DNA from: Lactarius indigo
Taxonomy: Eukaryota; Basidiomycota; Agaricomycetes; Russulales; Russulaceae
Length of the DNA stretch: 64,000 nucleotides
Reading direction: 5' to 3'
Assembly (NCBI GenBank): GCA_025766275.1
Contig: JAFKAC010000011.1
Span: forward strand, 1,178,001 to 1,242,000
How positions within the stretch are numbered: the first letter of the stretch is position 1; every line of letters starts with the position of its first letter. Made by a program: the position numbers and the translations under genes. This document shows, in pieces, positions 24,661 through 38,062 of this stretch. Below the pieces are notes generated by a model, which was given only the letters and a program-made list of their open reading frames with translations, was not told the origin of the DNA and ran no database searches.

Positions 24661-27151
24661 TTAGTGCCCCGTGAGGTTGGCCCACTTGTTGTAAGTGGGA
24701 CAAAGGTTCTTCCAGGCAGCTAGACAAGACCGGCCACGATAAGTTACAGGGAGCACACTGGCAGGTGGGCGCAGGAATAAACTTACCGGGAATGTTGCCA
24801 GCAAAGTCTGCCGATACGTCGGGGACATCCTCGGCAAAGACAACGGCAAAGCCACTAAATAGAGCGCCCCATCAGCATAAGAATCATGATAAGAGGTGGA
24901 GATATGACGAACTTGGCTAAATGCCAATCAATGTGGCAGTGGAGGAACCACGGGCCGGGGTTGTCCGTGAAGAACCGGATCGTGACATTGTCGCCGGTAT
25001 TGCCGATACTCACAACATCGCGAACTATTGGATCGACGAAGTTGAAGGACGAATTCCCAGCGCTACGCACCACCCAGAAGGCGTGCCCGTGCAAATGCAT
25101 CGGGTGCTGTTCCGGGTCGCGTCGTCAGAATAGTGGCATCACAGCGATCACTACTCGTTGTTCACTCACTGGTCCACCCGTAGCACCACCAGGAATGGTG
25201 ATTTCGACACTCTTGTTTGCATCGAGACCATAAACGGTGCCCGCGGGAAGAAGATCGGAGGCTTTCTGTGCACCGCTCAAGATTTGGAGCAATACGGGAA
25301 CAGTGGGAGGTTCGAATGGGAAACCATTGATGCTGAACTGGAAACCGTTGGGAAGAGGGGTCTGATCCTCGAGTGAGATCATACTCGTTATAGGCAAAAT
25401 GCTAGTGCTCACGAATCCGACATCCAAATTAATATTGATGTCCGCGCCTCCAGGTTGTGGCAAGCCGGGCTAAATCACGCAGTGAGAAACGGAGCGCAAG
25501 TTATCAGAGGGGTAAGTCTCACCACAGGAGTGGCGACGAGCGGCTAGGTATGGCTGCAAATCAGCGTCTAATCTAAAAGATTGGGTGGGAACAAGCAACT
25601 TACGTGGAGGTTGGTCTCGATGAGCGGCAGCTGGCTCACAGGGACGTTTACATTGGGGTCCGCGGATGGCTCCGCAACAGGGGCTCCGGAATAGCGAAGG
25701 ATGGCTACATTGGTGTGGTCACTGAAATCGAGAATCCGAGTCGAAACCTTGGGCAGAGCACGGATCCCTGTTCGGCTGAGTCGGACCGAACTACAAAAGA
25801 TGATGACAAGCGAGGCACTCACAGTAATTGCCAATTGGTTGGTCGGCCTTGAACTATATGCGAGTGAGGGAAACTTTCTCGGACGAATCGACAAAAGGAT
25901 TGGCTTACAACAACGGAATAGCGTTGACCTGTCAAGAAACAAATTAATGAAGTGGCAAGAATCATGGTAGTCACGCATACCAGCAAAGAGCTCAATCGAG
26001 TCGACCAATAGAGGTTGGACGTTTGTACCCTCCACCTCGATCACAGTGAATTGGTGACCATCGATAGAGAACACGAAGCTAGGGTCGCAGGACATAGAGA
26101 TCAGGCGGAACCGGTATCTGATGCGACAGGGTGTGTCAATCTTACCCCGAGACAGGTGAGTAGTATCAATACTTACCGTGTGTTTTTTGTAACTGACACC
26201 ACTGCAAGGGGTACATTTTGAGGACCGCCAACGTAACGACCTTTACCATTGATCAGCGTCGAATTGAACGCACTACAAAGGTCGTCAGCATCGGAATTTC
26301 TGCAAATGCCTTTGAGCTGACGGGATTGCTGGAGGACTCGTTGATAGGTAGTGGTACCAATCCGAAATGGAGATGATAGTGTTGTCTGAAGTAGAATCGA
26401 GTCTCAATTGTGTGAACGGTTGTCCTAGGACATCGATGTCTCACCGTTATCAACATCGTACAGACTCTTTTGAGGATCGTTTGGGTCGTCGACAATAAAA
26501 GCCCCGCGCAAACCATCGCAGTACTGGCCACCGAAATGACTATGATACCAAAACGTCCCCTGCAATGGTGTCAATAAGAATTTGTCAACTCCTTATTGTA
26601 CAATGAGGGAAAGGTACCGCTTGGCTCAAAGCCTTGAAGTCGTATGTGAATGACTCAGCCGGAACGAGAGGGCACTGCGTGACGGATGCTGCGCCATCCT
26701 CGTAATTCGAATTCTTCTGGAGAAGGCCGTGCCAGTGCTGCGAGAGACATGCGTCTAGATTACGATCCGCATTTCGGAAGAAACCGAGATCTCACGATGG
26801 AGGTAGCCAAGTCCAGTGTCTTGTCGGTGAGGAGATCAATAACGTCGATCTTGAACTCGGCATCCTGCGGAGCGCTGGATCAGAACCAGTCATTGCGAGC
26901 CCTGCAACAAACCTTTTGTCCTCGGATCACCGGACCGGGATGAATACCCCCCGCAAGTGTGGTTCTAGGGCGGCGGACACGCTAGGTTCAATATCACTCT
27001 GACGGAGGCTACAAGAAACTCACTGGCGAAGGAAACCATCGGGGGCTATCTTCTTGTTAACAATTGGAAGGACAGCACCGGGGCCAATAGAAGCAGAGAC
27101 ACCTGCAGAGAGGACGGCAAGGAGGCAAACAAGAGAGCGAAGCTGCGACAT
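24661..27151 (-). CDS. lcc: Laccase 3 (multicopper oxidase, EC 1.10.3.2)
   Basis: Third tandem laccase, more diverged than the other two. The start at 27151 gives a signal peptide ([16 protein letters not shown]) and then [18 protein letters not shown]. Copper signatures on the minus strand are HWHG with [14 protein letters not shown] with [11 protein letters not shown] at about 26520, HPMHLHGH with AFWVV (Met and Trp replace residues of the other two) at about 25100, and HCHIDWHL at about 24930, then GFAVVFAED with the axial Phe. The end reads [14 protein letters not shown], with TAA at 24661-24663. The multi-intron layout matches laccases 1 and 2 and no frame break was found. About 520 aa, secreted. 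Confidence 0.87.
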
Positions 27152-27220
27152 TGCGAGAAAGGATGCCAGTGAAGAAGAGAACCCGACAAGCCTGGGGGTA
27201 AGACCTACTCAGAGTGAGGC

Positions 27221-27228
27221 ATTTTATA
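27221..27228 (-). promoter_or_regulatory. TATA box of laccase 3
   Basis: TATAAAAT on the minus strand about 70 bp upstream of the ATG, followed by GCCTCAC. Confidence 0.7.
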
Positions 27229-30200
27229 CCGAAGCCAGGGTTGCGATGAGACTGACCCGCTTGACCAAAGATAGTTGTGTACTGATCCAGTCACTTTGAG
27301 ATCCAAAAGGGGTAAGACACCTTGCCATCATGCGAGCTTGGCGACAGTTTAAACACTGCAAGGGGCGTGTCTATCCGGTTGGGCATAATAGTAGTATGCA
27401 CCTAAACGTATGACTGTTAGCCAAGCGAGTGATCCACGGCCGTGCCGAGAATAGCAAATACACCCTGTCGTGGGACCAGGACTTATCAGGCGGCTGTTGG
27501 TAATCCCAACTTGAACCAAGCCGAACACCGGGAGTTCCAAGAGGAGTAAGCTCGATTCGGTGGAGAAGCTAGTATTGGCTCACCCGCCACGTATTGAACG
27601 CGAATGTGGAGCCCCAGAGACCTGGATTTCCAGAAACTGCTTCAGTACGAACTACACCGCGGGCATGTTATGATGGTTCCAATCTAGTCCTGGAAATCTG
27701 ACTAATCAGGTTTTCAGGATTGGATCGTATCACAATGTCTGCAGTTCCAGGAGCTCGGAGGATACAAAGCGCGACTAGAATAGCACTTGATGGCATTGTG
27801 ACGTCGTTCCGGGGCTATAGAAATGCAACGAACATGGAACAACTCATCTGTCGGCGTAATCAACTCGGTCGATTTCGGGAACTCCAACCGATGATACGTC
27901 TCACAAATTTTTAATTCTTAGTTTTGGTCGTAAGACGGAGAAGGGGGGCGCCGGGTGTCTCGCCATTTCGAGTGGGTCGTCGGAGTACCGTGACGCACGG
28001 CTTAAACGAAAGCATAGCATTTTTTCACTGCAGCGTTGCGTAATGAGGAACACCAACCGGCAGTTCATTCAAGGACTTTCCGGAACTTGGTGTTTACGAG
28101 TGTTCCGCGTTTGTATGCTGCAACTTGTAGCTATGGAGAACACGCCCCTATGAGCGCCGCGCCGGGTCCGTAGAAACGTGGGATGGCAGTTCCCGGAGCC
28201 GTATCGTCATGTAGAGTGTCGGTGTCGATGTACAATGAGGCCTATTAATGAAGAGCAACTGGCCGTTGTTTACGCCTTTGTGCTTACGCATCATGTGCTC
28301 TTTCCCAGGCATGCCCTAACTGGTCAAGTTGTTCGGAAACATAAGAAAGGCCTAAATCCCCTCGTTACTGAAAGTTGACACAAGCATACACCTAGCCTCA
28401 GGCTCGAAGAGTCTGGGTACAGGGATGAGTGGCCCAAGGATATATTCCTCTCGTTTTCTGTGGCTAGACCTTGCTCTCTGACCGGCCCGGCTTGCTTTTT
28501 GCCCCTGTTGTGCCATGAGACTCACACCGTCCTACTTAGTTGCGAGCTCAGTTTACGTTCCCTATTCTCATCCACATACCCATGTACCAAATTTCGGCTA
28601 ACGTCAAGAACCGACTTGGATGGTTAACCCGGAATGCAGGCGCCGAATCAGAAACAGCGCATGCGATACAGTACGTTCACGTTCACGCTGCGCACTATGC
28701 TGTGGTACTTGCTCTTAGGTACTCAATCTCATGTTATGGTGTCTCGTTGTCACATGTCGTTACATACACGGATCCAAAACCGTAAATACGTCTAAGTGCG
28801 TCGCTTCTACCTGGTGCACGTTTGCAGTGGTGTATCTGGATACGCGCTGCTCCCCCAATGGCGACCACTCTTTCCCAAGGTCGTTCACACCGTTCCTCCA
28901 AATAACTCAAGGCCGGTCTGGATCCATCTTTTTTGTTCGGTCCATTCGGAGTCCTCTTGCCCGGAGTGCTTTGATTTGCCTCCAACTTTTCCTACATATC
29001 TCGCTTCTGCCCCCAAATTCGCCACTATCTGGGATGGCCTGTTGCAGATACCAATACATCTAGCCTGCATTCCGCTAAGTCCCTCGACAATTGGACGGAA
29101 TCACGGTTTCCACTCCCAACCTCGCCGGCGCCAGCGTCTTTTCTATCGACGGCTAATCCAGTGCGTATGCCCGGACACCCCTACAGTAACAGCTCTCGTT
29201 AGTATTATGGTGGTTGTGTGCATCACTCGTGAAGTTTCGTGTCTCTAATGGCCCCAGCGCATAGATTTGCTTTCGTTTCGACTCATAAAGAGAAGCTACA
29301 TTTGGCCTGGGCGCTCGGATCTGATGGACCAATAAACCATTATTGCCTCTTCCGCGAGGAGGGTACTGTATACCGGATGTGCGTTCCAGGCACTTTTATA
29401 GGCGCTTTCAAGATCTCTCACTGAAACAGTGCCATGCATACTCCGTGGATGGCCGCTCTCCTGTCACCCCGATAACTGGCGCCTCACCACGCTAACGCCG
29501 CCTGCCGCCCCCACCTTGGTGTTCCATGGCTTGGAAGAATACAGTACAGGGACAACGACATCAGTGGCGGCCTATCTGATTGATTCCCTTAACGTCATGT
29601 CGCCCCTGTCGCAAATGTTTCGTAACTCGCGTAACTCGAACTCGGACTTTTTATGTCGCTCTCGTGTCAATTTGTCTAGACTCGTAGGACCTCACACGGA
29701 ATGCGAGTTCACAGCGCAGTTAGAGGTATTTTTGGAGCTTATGGGAGTGAGGTCGCCCGCTGGTCCATGCGGCCTCCAAGAGTAATACCTAAACTACTCT
29801 CAAATGGGTCTGTGGTGTAACCTTGCCCCTCCGGTTTCCACGCCATGTAATCTAGCTTATCGAAATCCGTCAACACGAGCTACTGTAGTAATACCCCATT
29901 ACATAAATCTACAGCACAAATGGCGCTTCCTAACCCAACCGTCTCTGCTTGGTCATCACACACTGAATCAGCTTGCTATGCTCTCACGGTGCTCTAGTAT
30001 GTGGTCGATACCTTGGTCGATACGAGAATAGCTATGGGGATTTGACCTCCAACCCACCTGACTGGAGTGTACAGGAAGTTCGAAATTGGTCGGTCAGATG
30101 GCGATGGCTTGGTGCGTTAGCTGGTAAGACTTGGATGCGTCAGCCAGACATCAGCGCATCAGCCAAGGCAGCCGCCATGAAAGACCCACTACTTGCCCAT

Positions 30201-33200
30201 CACCCTCACTAATCCACTCTGTTTTAGTATCTCTTCCCTCACACCAAACATAAAACCAAAAAAATGGAAGGAAATGGTATTTTCCTCATATTGTTGGTAT
30301 TATTGATCTTAATTTGGTGGAATCTTTCGTGTTTTTTGTTTTTGTTTTTTTTTAGGTTAAATCGTTTTCAGTGCTTAAAGCTTATGTAAATGTCGCGGGT
30401 CCTTCATGGCAGCTGCCTTGCACATACAGCGGCCATCATTTAATCAGTTGCCCTAACTTTGAGAGCTTGGTCTTGGCACTAATTTGATGCCGTTGGATAT
30501 TTGGGGCCTAGCGAATATTAACAGGCCCCAATTTGCGCAGGCGGCATTTCATGTATCCTAGGTGTAAGTTTGAACCGCCTTCCAAACTGGCGCCATTCTA
30601 GCGTACGCCACCCGTGAGGTGGTGTTGGGACTTCTTTAGGGACCAATTCCGTTCTTTCTTGAAGTGTTAATACGCGATTGCCGCTTCCATCCCAATTCCA
30701 GACATTTTCCCCGATGGGCCGTGGATCCATATGGTACGGACCCTGGTATGGACTGCGCTGTATGACTTTGTGCTGTGCGGATGGTACCTAGCCTGCAGCC
30801 AGGATGCAGCTACCTGTCACCGGTTGCCGGTTGTGAAAACCCAACGTTATTAGGTCCCTCGCAGGAACAACCGCCGAGCAACAAGGGGTTATCGAAGGCC
30901 GTGTATGATCACGGGCACCACCGAACACCAAAGTCTGTCGCATCACCTCCGAAAGGGGCTCGACGGTCGAGACATCAGGTCTAGCCACCGGGTTGAGGCC
31001 ACGAAACGTTGGTGCTCTGGGAATACTGGGATCCATTAGAAAAATAACGACGTGTGGGAATACTCACGACAGATGACCTTGATGCGACCATGATTTCCTC
31101 AGGCTGAACCGGACTCTATGCAGATGCGCTTACAACCTACACGGCATTGCCTCGTTATTGTGAAATATGGGTTATCGGTCCGTAGAATTGAAATGCGGAA
31201 TCCCTGAGTGACCGCGACACGCCAACAGTCATTTTTTTATTAGCCCACAGTCACGATAAACGTAAGACTTATTTATACATGGCGTGGGTGAATTTCAAGA
31301 ACCACTTTTCCTTTGGGCGTGGTCATTCATGCAGGTGGAGAAGGTTTTGATACTGGCCAGAGCCCCGATTGCAAAGGTCAGGTGAGGTGTCATCGTTTCA
31401 TCACTCTCTCAGCACGGGGAGTGCCGAGATGACGCCGAGACGACGCGGTCGTTCCGGTGTCGTTCCGCCCCACGTCTCGTGGCCACAGTGGGAATCTTCC
31501 GTCATCAGGTCTGCACCCGGTCCTAACGGCACCCAAGGGTCTTTGGGTTTGGTCTCACCTTACGTTCTTTGTTCTCATACTCGCTCCCTTAATGTAACGA
31601 TGTTTTATTTAGTGCTCTCCGGCCTCGCTGAGTGAGGGTTCGTTGCGACCCGTTGCTCAACTGAAAGGCTGCCCACCCCTCCGCTTTCCAAAAGCTTCCC
31701 ATTATTGTAATAGATGTAGGGGGTGTACTGGGTGCTCAGCCACACTCTCAAGAAGAGATCGAAGAAACTTCGAATATACTTTTCATTGCATTGTACTCCG
31801 CGCAGAACAGGCTTCGACTTATCTCTTGGACAGGATGAATATTGCGGCGGCGATTCTCAAAAGCAATTTGCGTGGCGTTGTCAGGCGGTACATATCGGGC
31901 GACGTCGTCTGCGATACCGCGAACTGAAAAGCCAGTACAGTACCCCGTGCCTTCTCCAACTTTCTTCCTCGACCCCATCTTGTCGCATTCACGCTGTGTC
32001 ACAGTAGTCGTGAGTCTGCCACTGCTTGTAGTAACGTAGAGAGTTGTGAGCCATCAAAAACGCCGGAAGTGTCACCATCGCACAGTGGCGTCTCTCATCC
32101 TGGTCGACTGTTGTGAAGAAGAGCCTGATACGCGAGAGCGAGAACATAGCCCACGGCACTGCAGTTCGAACGAGTCATTGGAAAGCTCGACGATCTCATC
32201 GTACACTCGCTCACCCCCACATGCCGCATGCACCGTTGCAGCTTTGTTGTGCCTCGTCTTATTGCGGCAGATCAGAAATGTGGCAAGGGTAACGTAGAAC
32301 AGGAGCGGGGGCACGGAACTTCCCGACACGGAGGCGCCTTGGCGGCAGCCTGCGACTGGCGTATCAAGCCCTTACGAATGGAAGAAAAAGGCGGGACAAG
32401 GGACGAACGGACATAGAGGAAGGAGACGGCATTCGTACTGTAGAACTTTCGTCTCAAAGGTAGCGAGTGCATAGATATTTCGTCGAGGGCAGATGAGACA
32501 AACATCTTTTGTCAAGGGACCAGACCCAGGTCTGCAATGCCCATATTCCGGCCCTGGAACCGGTGTAATATGGTAGAGATGCAGACCGACCACATGATTC
32601 TATCGTCGATGGAAACACCGAACAGTATGAGGGGGTGGGCGTCCTCGAGATAGACAAAACTCCACAGCTCACCTGGATGTATCTATGAAAACGCCATTCC
32701 GCTCCTTGTCCAGGGTGACGATGACTCTCCCGCACACCCCTAGCATCTCGGCTGGCCGCGTATTTCAATGGCCGGTGGGCGCATCGAATACGCCGCACCG
32801 TATCCAGCGTTTGAGGCTGAGCGTCTTTCCTTTCACATTGGGGCTGGGACTAGATGGATCACCACAGATGCATATGCTAGTGTGGGCATTGGTAATTTTG
32901 GCGATAGGGAACTCAACATCATACAGGGAAAGGACAAACCTTGAAACAAACCCAGCCGGCGGAGGGGCAGCGAAGACCACGAGGAGCCGAGCGCTGCACC
33001 TTGCACATCGGTTGGGGGGAGGGCGATGAGGACCAGAGGGGTGCCTATGTCGATGCGGCTGAGGGGACGCTCTCTACTCTAGTCCTTGATCGTGAATGGC
33101 GAAGATGGAATGGACGCGCCCGCGGCTGAGGGTCTCGCTGCCAGAGTCGGCCCGGGAGTCTCCCGGGGGAGACGCTCTCTCTTGCCGTTCTCTTGTGCTT

Positions 33201-33522
33201 TTCCCTGTCACTATGAGGATCACCGAATGTTTTCTGGCCCCTTCTTTAGCCTATGACAAACTGTAGGCACTGAGTACTGAGTTATTGTAATGGGGAGGCT
33301 CTTCAAACCACCCACTAATGAGCGCTGACCGAACGATCATGTTTGAACCGGCCGCGGCGAGTTTGTTTTACTACGGTCGATGTCATCTAAGTCATGTGTA
33401 CTACGCGTCTATCATCGGCTTGTTGATTTGGGGCATTGCACACGTTCACAAGCGGAAGCCGAAACGTGTTCCTTGTCTCATCTCACATCACTGATATCCT
33501 CGTCTAGCTCCTCGCAATCAAC
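27229..33522. other. 6.3 kb gene-poor stretch
   Basis: Both strands carry many 60-150 codon open frames. None has a motif I recognise, and no set of them joins by plausible introns into a known family. A T-rich tract lies at about 30240-30360. Minus-strand frames between 31750 and 33070 include one hydrophobic segment (PLLFYVTLATFLI, about 32260-32300) and might be remains of a membrane-protein gene. I could not build a gene from them. The last 150 bp are the NLR promoter. Confidence 0.4.
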
Positions 33523-36500
33523 ATGATGTCGTCCAGTCACCAGCCTGAGGCGTCTTCTTCATCTGCTCCGAATTTTCGGCCAATATTTGAAAAAGCTCTT
33601 GAAGAGTATAAGAAGAAGACCGGAAAAAACCTGACTGCCCATCCACTCGCTGCTGAGATAAGATGTTGCGATTCTCCCGAAGCTATCCTCACCGTACTTG
33701 AAGGGAAAGCCAAGGAACTGAATCAATCTCGGAGTAGCGATGAGCGACTAACCAAATGGCTTAACCCGACCGTAAACATCCTCAATGTGCTCTCTGCTAC
33801 CCTTGGCGAGGGCGCTGGCTCGGTGAGTTACAGGAACTAGACCTCATCGTTACCTGTCTTTACACTAACGCGCTGACTTTCAGGTATTCCCCCCTACCAA
33901 AATCATCTTTTCGGGAATCGGCGTTCTCCTCGTAGTGAGTTTGCTTGCTCTATTCCCATCAGTCGCGAAGGCTTCATCTCTGGTAGGCGGCAAAGAGCAC
34001 TGTGGCGAACCACGATTTGCTTGTCAAACTCTTTAGCAGGATCGAAAGCTTCTTTCAGCGCCTCAAGATCTATACCAATATCCCATCGAGTCCCGCAGTG
34101 ATGGATGAACTCTCAAAGATTATGGCCGAAGTTCTGACAATCCTTGGTATCGCGACAAAAGGGATAAAGGAGGGCCGAACCAGTGGGGCTATCTTTCTAC
34201 GATACGCTGTTCTTTGCTTAAATTCGACCAGAAATATTTCTCAAGAAAGTGGCGGGAATGAACGACCTCGAGGATGCCATACAGAGGTTTAGTGAACTGG
34301 AACAGCGGGAGCTTCTAACGGGGGTCGCACAAGTGACAAGTGATACCAGTGTTCTCAAGGATGGTGCGCAGCTCTTTCACTGGCCGCGCCATTCATCTTG
34401 AACATCTTCTGGTCAGACGCGAATGAAACAAAAGCGATGGTCAAGGAGATCGCGGAAAAAATGAATGCCCGGGATTGTTCGTACCTTCTTGACCTCGTCA
34501 CGACACCCTGTAGGAGCTCACACACGGTCATAGGGAAGGAGACGCTACAGAACCTCAAAGAGTGGCTATCTCCGCCTGACCCATCTACAAATTACGCCGT
34601 CGGGTTACGTGACCTCCACGAGGAAACCGCGACCTGGTTTTTAGAAGACCATATCTTTCAGGAATGGCATTTAACGGGTTCCTTGTTATGGATCCATGGC
34701 AAACGTATGTTTGTGTAAACCTGGCGTTTACTTGTCCCTGACGGTGCTCGTCATTCATAGCCGGTTCAGGGAAGAGCATCCTCTGGTTCGCCGTTTCTAT
34801 AATATCTCATTACATGGGTGATTGACGTCCTTGATCAGCTCTACGATCATCCAACGTATCATATCACTGTGCGACGGCGGGAGAGCCACTGTTGCATATT
34901 TCTATTTCGATTTTAGAGACGACAATAAGAAGCATCGCCACAACCTCCTCCCTTCCTTACTCTTCCAGCTGGCTGAACACTCTATCCCTTGTTGCGACAT
35001 AATTTCCCGTGTTTATTCAGCGCACGGGAAAGGCACGCAACCACCGAGCGACGAAGTCTTGACTAATTGTCTAACGAACATGCTCTCGACTATGACCCAA
35101 TACCCAATTTACATTATTGTGGATGCCCTTGATGAATGTCCCGATACATCTGGCGTACGATCTTCCCGAGAACGCGTTCTCAGCCTTATAAAACATCTTG
35201 TTGACCTCCGCCTTCGGAACCTACGTATATGCGTCACGAGTAGGCCGGAGATAGACATCCGCATCCGTCTTGAGCCCTTGACGTCTTTCTGCGTCTCCCT
35301 TCACGACCAAACCGGACACAAGGACGACATCACTAAATATATCAGCTCTGAAGTCGATATTATTGCCAATGACAAAAGATGGCGAGAGGACGACAAACAA
35401 CTGATCATCGAGACACTCTCTGAGAAAGCTGATGGCATGTAAGATGTTTCTGTCTTCCCTTCTCCTCTTACTTACCCCACACAGGTTCCGATGGATATTC
35501 TGTCAGCTGGAAATGCTGAGGCTTTGTCTCCGATCGAGGGTTCGGCAGTTTGTAAATGAACTACCAGACAGCTTGGATGAGACCTATGAGCGCGTTCTGA
35601 AGGGGATTCATAAAACGAACCGTGACTTTGCCCAACGCTTACTCCAATGCCTGGCAGTGGCCAATCGACCTCTTCGTGTTGACGAGCTTATGGAGATCCT
35701 TACTTTCGAAGTTGATGCGATCGAGGGAGAAGTCCCGACGTCGGCCGCGGATTGGCAATCAAAGGATCAGGAACAAGAGGTACTCTCCGCGTGTCCGAGC
35801 CTGATTACCATCGCCGGCAGCGACGATTCGCGAGTGGTCCAATTTTCTCATTTTTCGGTCAAGGAATTCCTTACATCCGATCGTCTTTCCGCCTCTGGCG
35901 AAGATATCTCGCGTTATCGCATTCTCCCCGAAGCTGTGCACACGACCATTGCCCGGGCTTCTCTTAGAGTTCTACTCCGTTTGGACGACCGCGCCAACAG
36001 ATGGAGCGCCAGCGCCATTCCTCTCGCTAAATATGCGGCAGCACACTGGGTTTCTCACGTGCAGGTCGGGAGCGTATCGTTGCGCGTTCTGGATGAAATG
36101 AAGACACTCTTTAACTCGGACAAGCCACATTTTGCGGCGTGGATCCGGATATATGATATAGACGAGCCATCGTCTCGGTTCTCGCTTTGGGATACCGCGA
36201 AACCTTTATACTACTCCGCGCTTTGTGGATTTTATGACCTTGTGGAGCACCTTGTCAAGAAAAACCCACACGACGTAAACGCCATCGGGGGAAGACACGA
36301 CTATCCGCTAACCGCAGCACTACACGGAGGACATATCCAGGTCGCAAAGCTGCTATTTCGGAACGGCGCTGACATCGGCGCTCAAGGAACGGACAGACGG
36401 ACTCCGCTGCACATGGCAGTTCAATCACCTGGCAATTTGGCGGTCGGCGCGGTGAAGTTTCTGCTTGAACACGGCGCGGATATCAATGCCCGCGAGACAG

Positions 36501-38062
36501 ACCTCTCAACTCCACTACATCTAGCTGCAGCTCAGGGGCATTTCGAGGTGGCTCAGATGCTGATTCAGCGAGGAGCGGATGCTGATTCCCGGAACGTTGA
36601 TGGCGAGACTCCACTGCACATGGTGCCAAAGTCCACATTTCCAAGGAGCGAAGGTAATCGCGCCAAACTCGTTCAACTGCTACTAGAGAACGACGCGGAT
36701 GTGAATGCACGAAACGATGACGACGAAACCCCATTACATTTGGCATCTTACTTTCCGGAACCCAAGTTGGTGCGAATCCTTCTCAATTGTGGCGCGAATG
36801 TCAACGCGAAGGACAGTCGGGGCCAGAACCCATTGCACCAAGTTTTGGAAGCCGAGGATTGCTCTGACGAAGATCGCTTCAGTGTCGCACAGCTATTAAT
36901 GGAGCATGGTGCCGACGTGAATGTACGAGACGAGGACGACGAAACCCCATTACACTTGGCATCTTACTTTCCGGAACTCAAGTTGGTGCGGACGCTCCTC
37001 GACCATGGCGCAAATATCAACGCGGAGGGCAACTGGGGCCGGACCCCGTTGCACCGAGTGTTGGAAGCCGAGGATTACCCCGACGAAGATCGTCTCGCAG
37101 TTGTACAACTATTATTAGAACGTGGCGCGGACGTGAACGCACGAGACGAGGACGATGAAACCCCATTACATTTGGCATCTTATTTTCCAGAGCTCAAGAT
37201 AGTGCAGGTACTTCTCGACCATGGTGCGAATGTCAACCCGGAAAATAACCAGGGCCGAACCCCATTACACCAAGCGTTGGAAGACAGGTATAACTCCGAC
37301 GAAGATCATTTCGGCGTTGCGCAGCTATTAGTAGAACATGGTGCGGACGTGAATGCACGAGGCGAAGACCACGAAACCCCGTTACTCTTGGCATCCTACT
37401 TTCCGGAACTCAAGTTGGTGCGGATGCTCGTCGACCGTGGCGCGAATGTCAACGCTGAAGACAACTGGGGCCGGACCCCATTGCACCGGGCGTTGGAAGA
37501 CAGGTATCAGTCTGATAAGGACCATTTCGGTGTCGCACGGCTATTAATGGAGCGTGGAGCGGACGTGAATGCACGCGACGAGGACGACGAAACCCCGCTA
37601 CACTTGGCGTGTTACTTTCCGGAACCCGGCTTGGTGCGGATGCTCCTGGACCATGGCGCGAATGTCAACTCGGCGGACAACCGCGGCCGGACCCCATTGC
37701 ATCGAGTATTGGACCCCGAGACTTACTCTGACAAAGTTAGTTTCGGTGTTGCGGAGGCAACAAAGCTTTTAGCGGAGCGCGGCGCGGACGTGAACGCTCG
37801 AGACGAGGACCACGGCGAAACCCCATTGCACCTAGCATCACGCCTCATGTCGCTTGAAGTCGTTTGGATCCTTCTCAAGCATGGCGCAGATCTAAATGCG
37901 GAGAACAGCGGGGGCAAGATCCCGTTTCAGCTCGTACGGGAGAGCATGAGAGAAGAAATGAAACAACCGCCGTTAAAATACTTTTTCCCGCAAGCCGAGA
38001 TCCCCGAACGGCGAGCCCGAGCACGAGGAGTAGCGTTGATGAGCCTCCTCTACGCTTACTAG
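33523..38062 (+). CDS. NLR-like STAND protein: Goodbye-NACHT-ankyrin, nine exons
   Basis: This is a predicted intracellular receptor of the fungal NLR class, which switches by nucleotide binding and is thought to act in non-self recognition or cell death. The exons I infer are 33523-33822, 33884-33934, 33996-34182, 34232-34363, 34417-34480, 34514-34704, 34761-34785, 34839-35438 and 35485-38062, giving 1375 aa with all phases consistent. Residues about 10-225 match the fungal STAND N-terminal Goodbye domain. Walker A (GKPGSGKS) is at about 306-314, a YFYFDFRD motif follows, Walker B (IIVDALDEC) is at about 408-417, and a CVTSRPE sensor-type motif comes later. Ankyrin repeats run from about residue 755 to 1345. 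The 33-nt intron before exon 6 is unusually short. Retaining it would keep frame and add 11 aa. A start three bases downstream (second Met) is possible. No lesion seen. Confidence 0.82.
36705..37793 (+). repeat. Five tandem 216-bp double-ankyrin modules
   Basis: Units begin near 36705, 36921, 37137, 37353 and 37569. Each is 72 codons and carries two ankyrin repeats (ETPLHLASYFPE and GRTPLHRALE types). The last unit is 9 bp longer. Copies are highly similar at DNA level, as expected from unequal crossing-over or gene conversion. Confidence 0.85.

Noticed and set aside
28540..30230. Several plus-strand frames of 80-150 codons
   Set aside because: They overlap each other in different frames, lack recognisable motifs and cannot be joined by convincing introns.
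34786..34838. Apparent frameshift after Walker A in the first NLR, ending in a stop
   Set aside because: Treating the 53-nt GT-AG segment as an intron restores the expected family sequence in both paralogs, so it is not a lesion.
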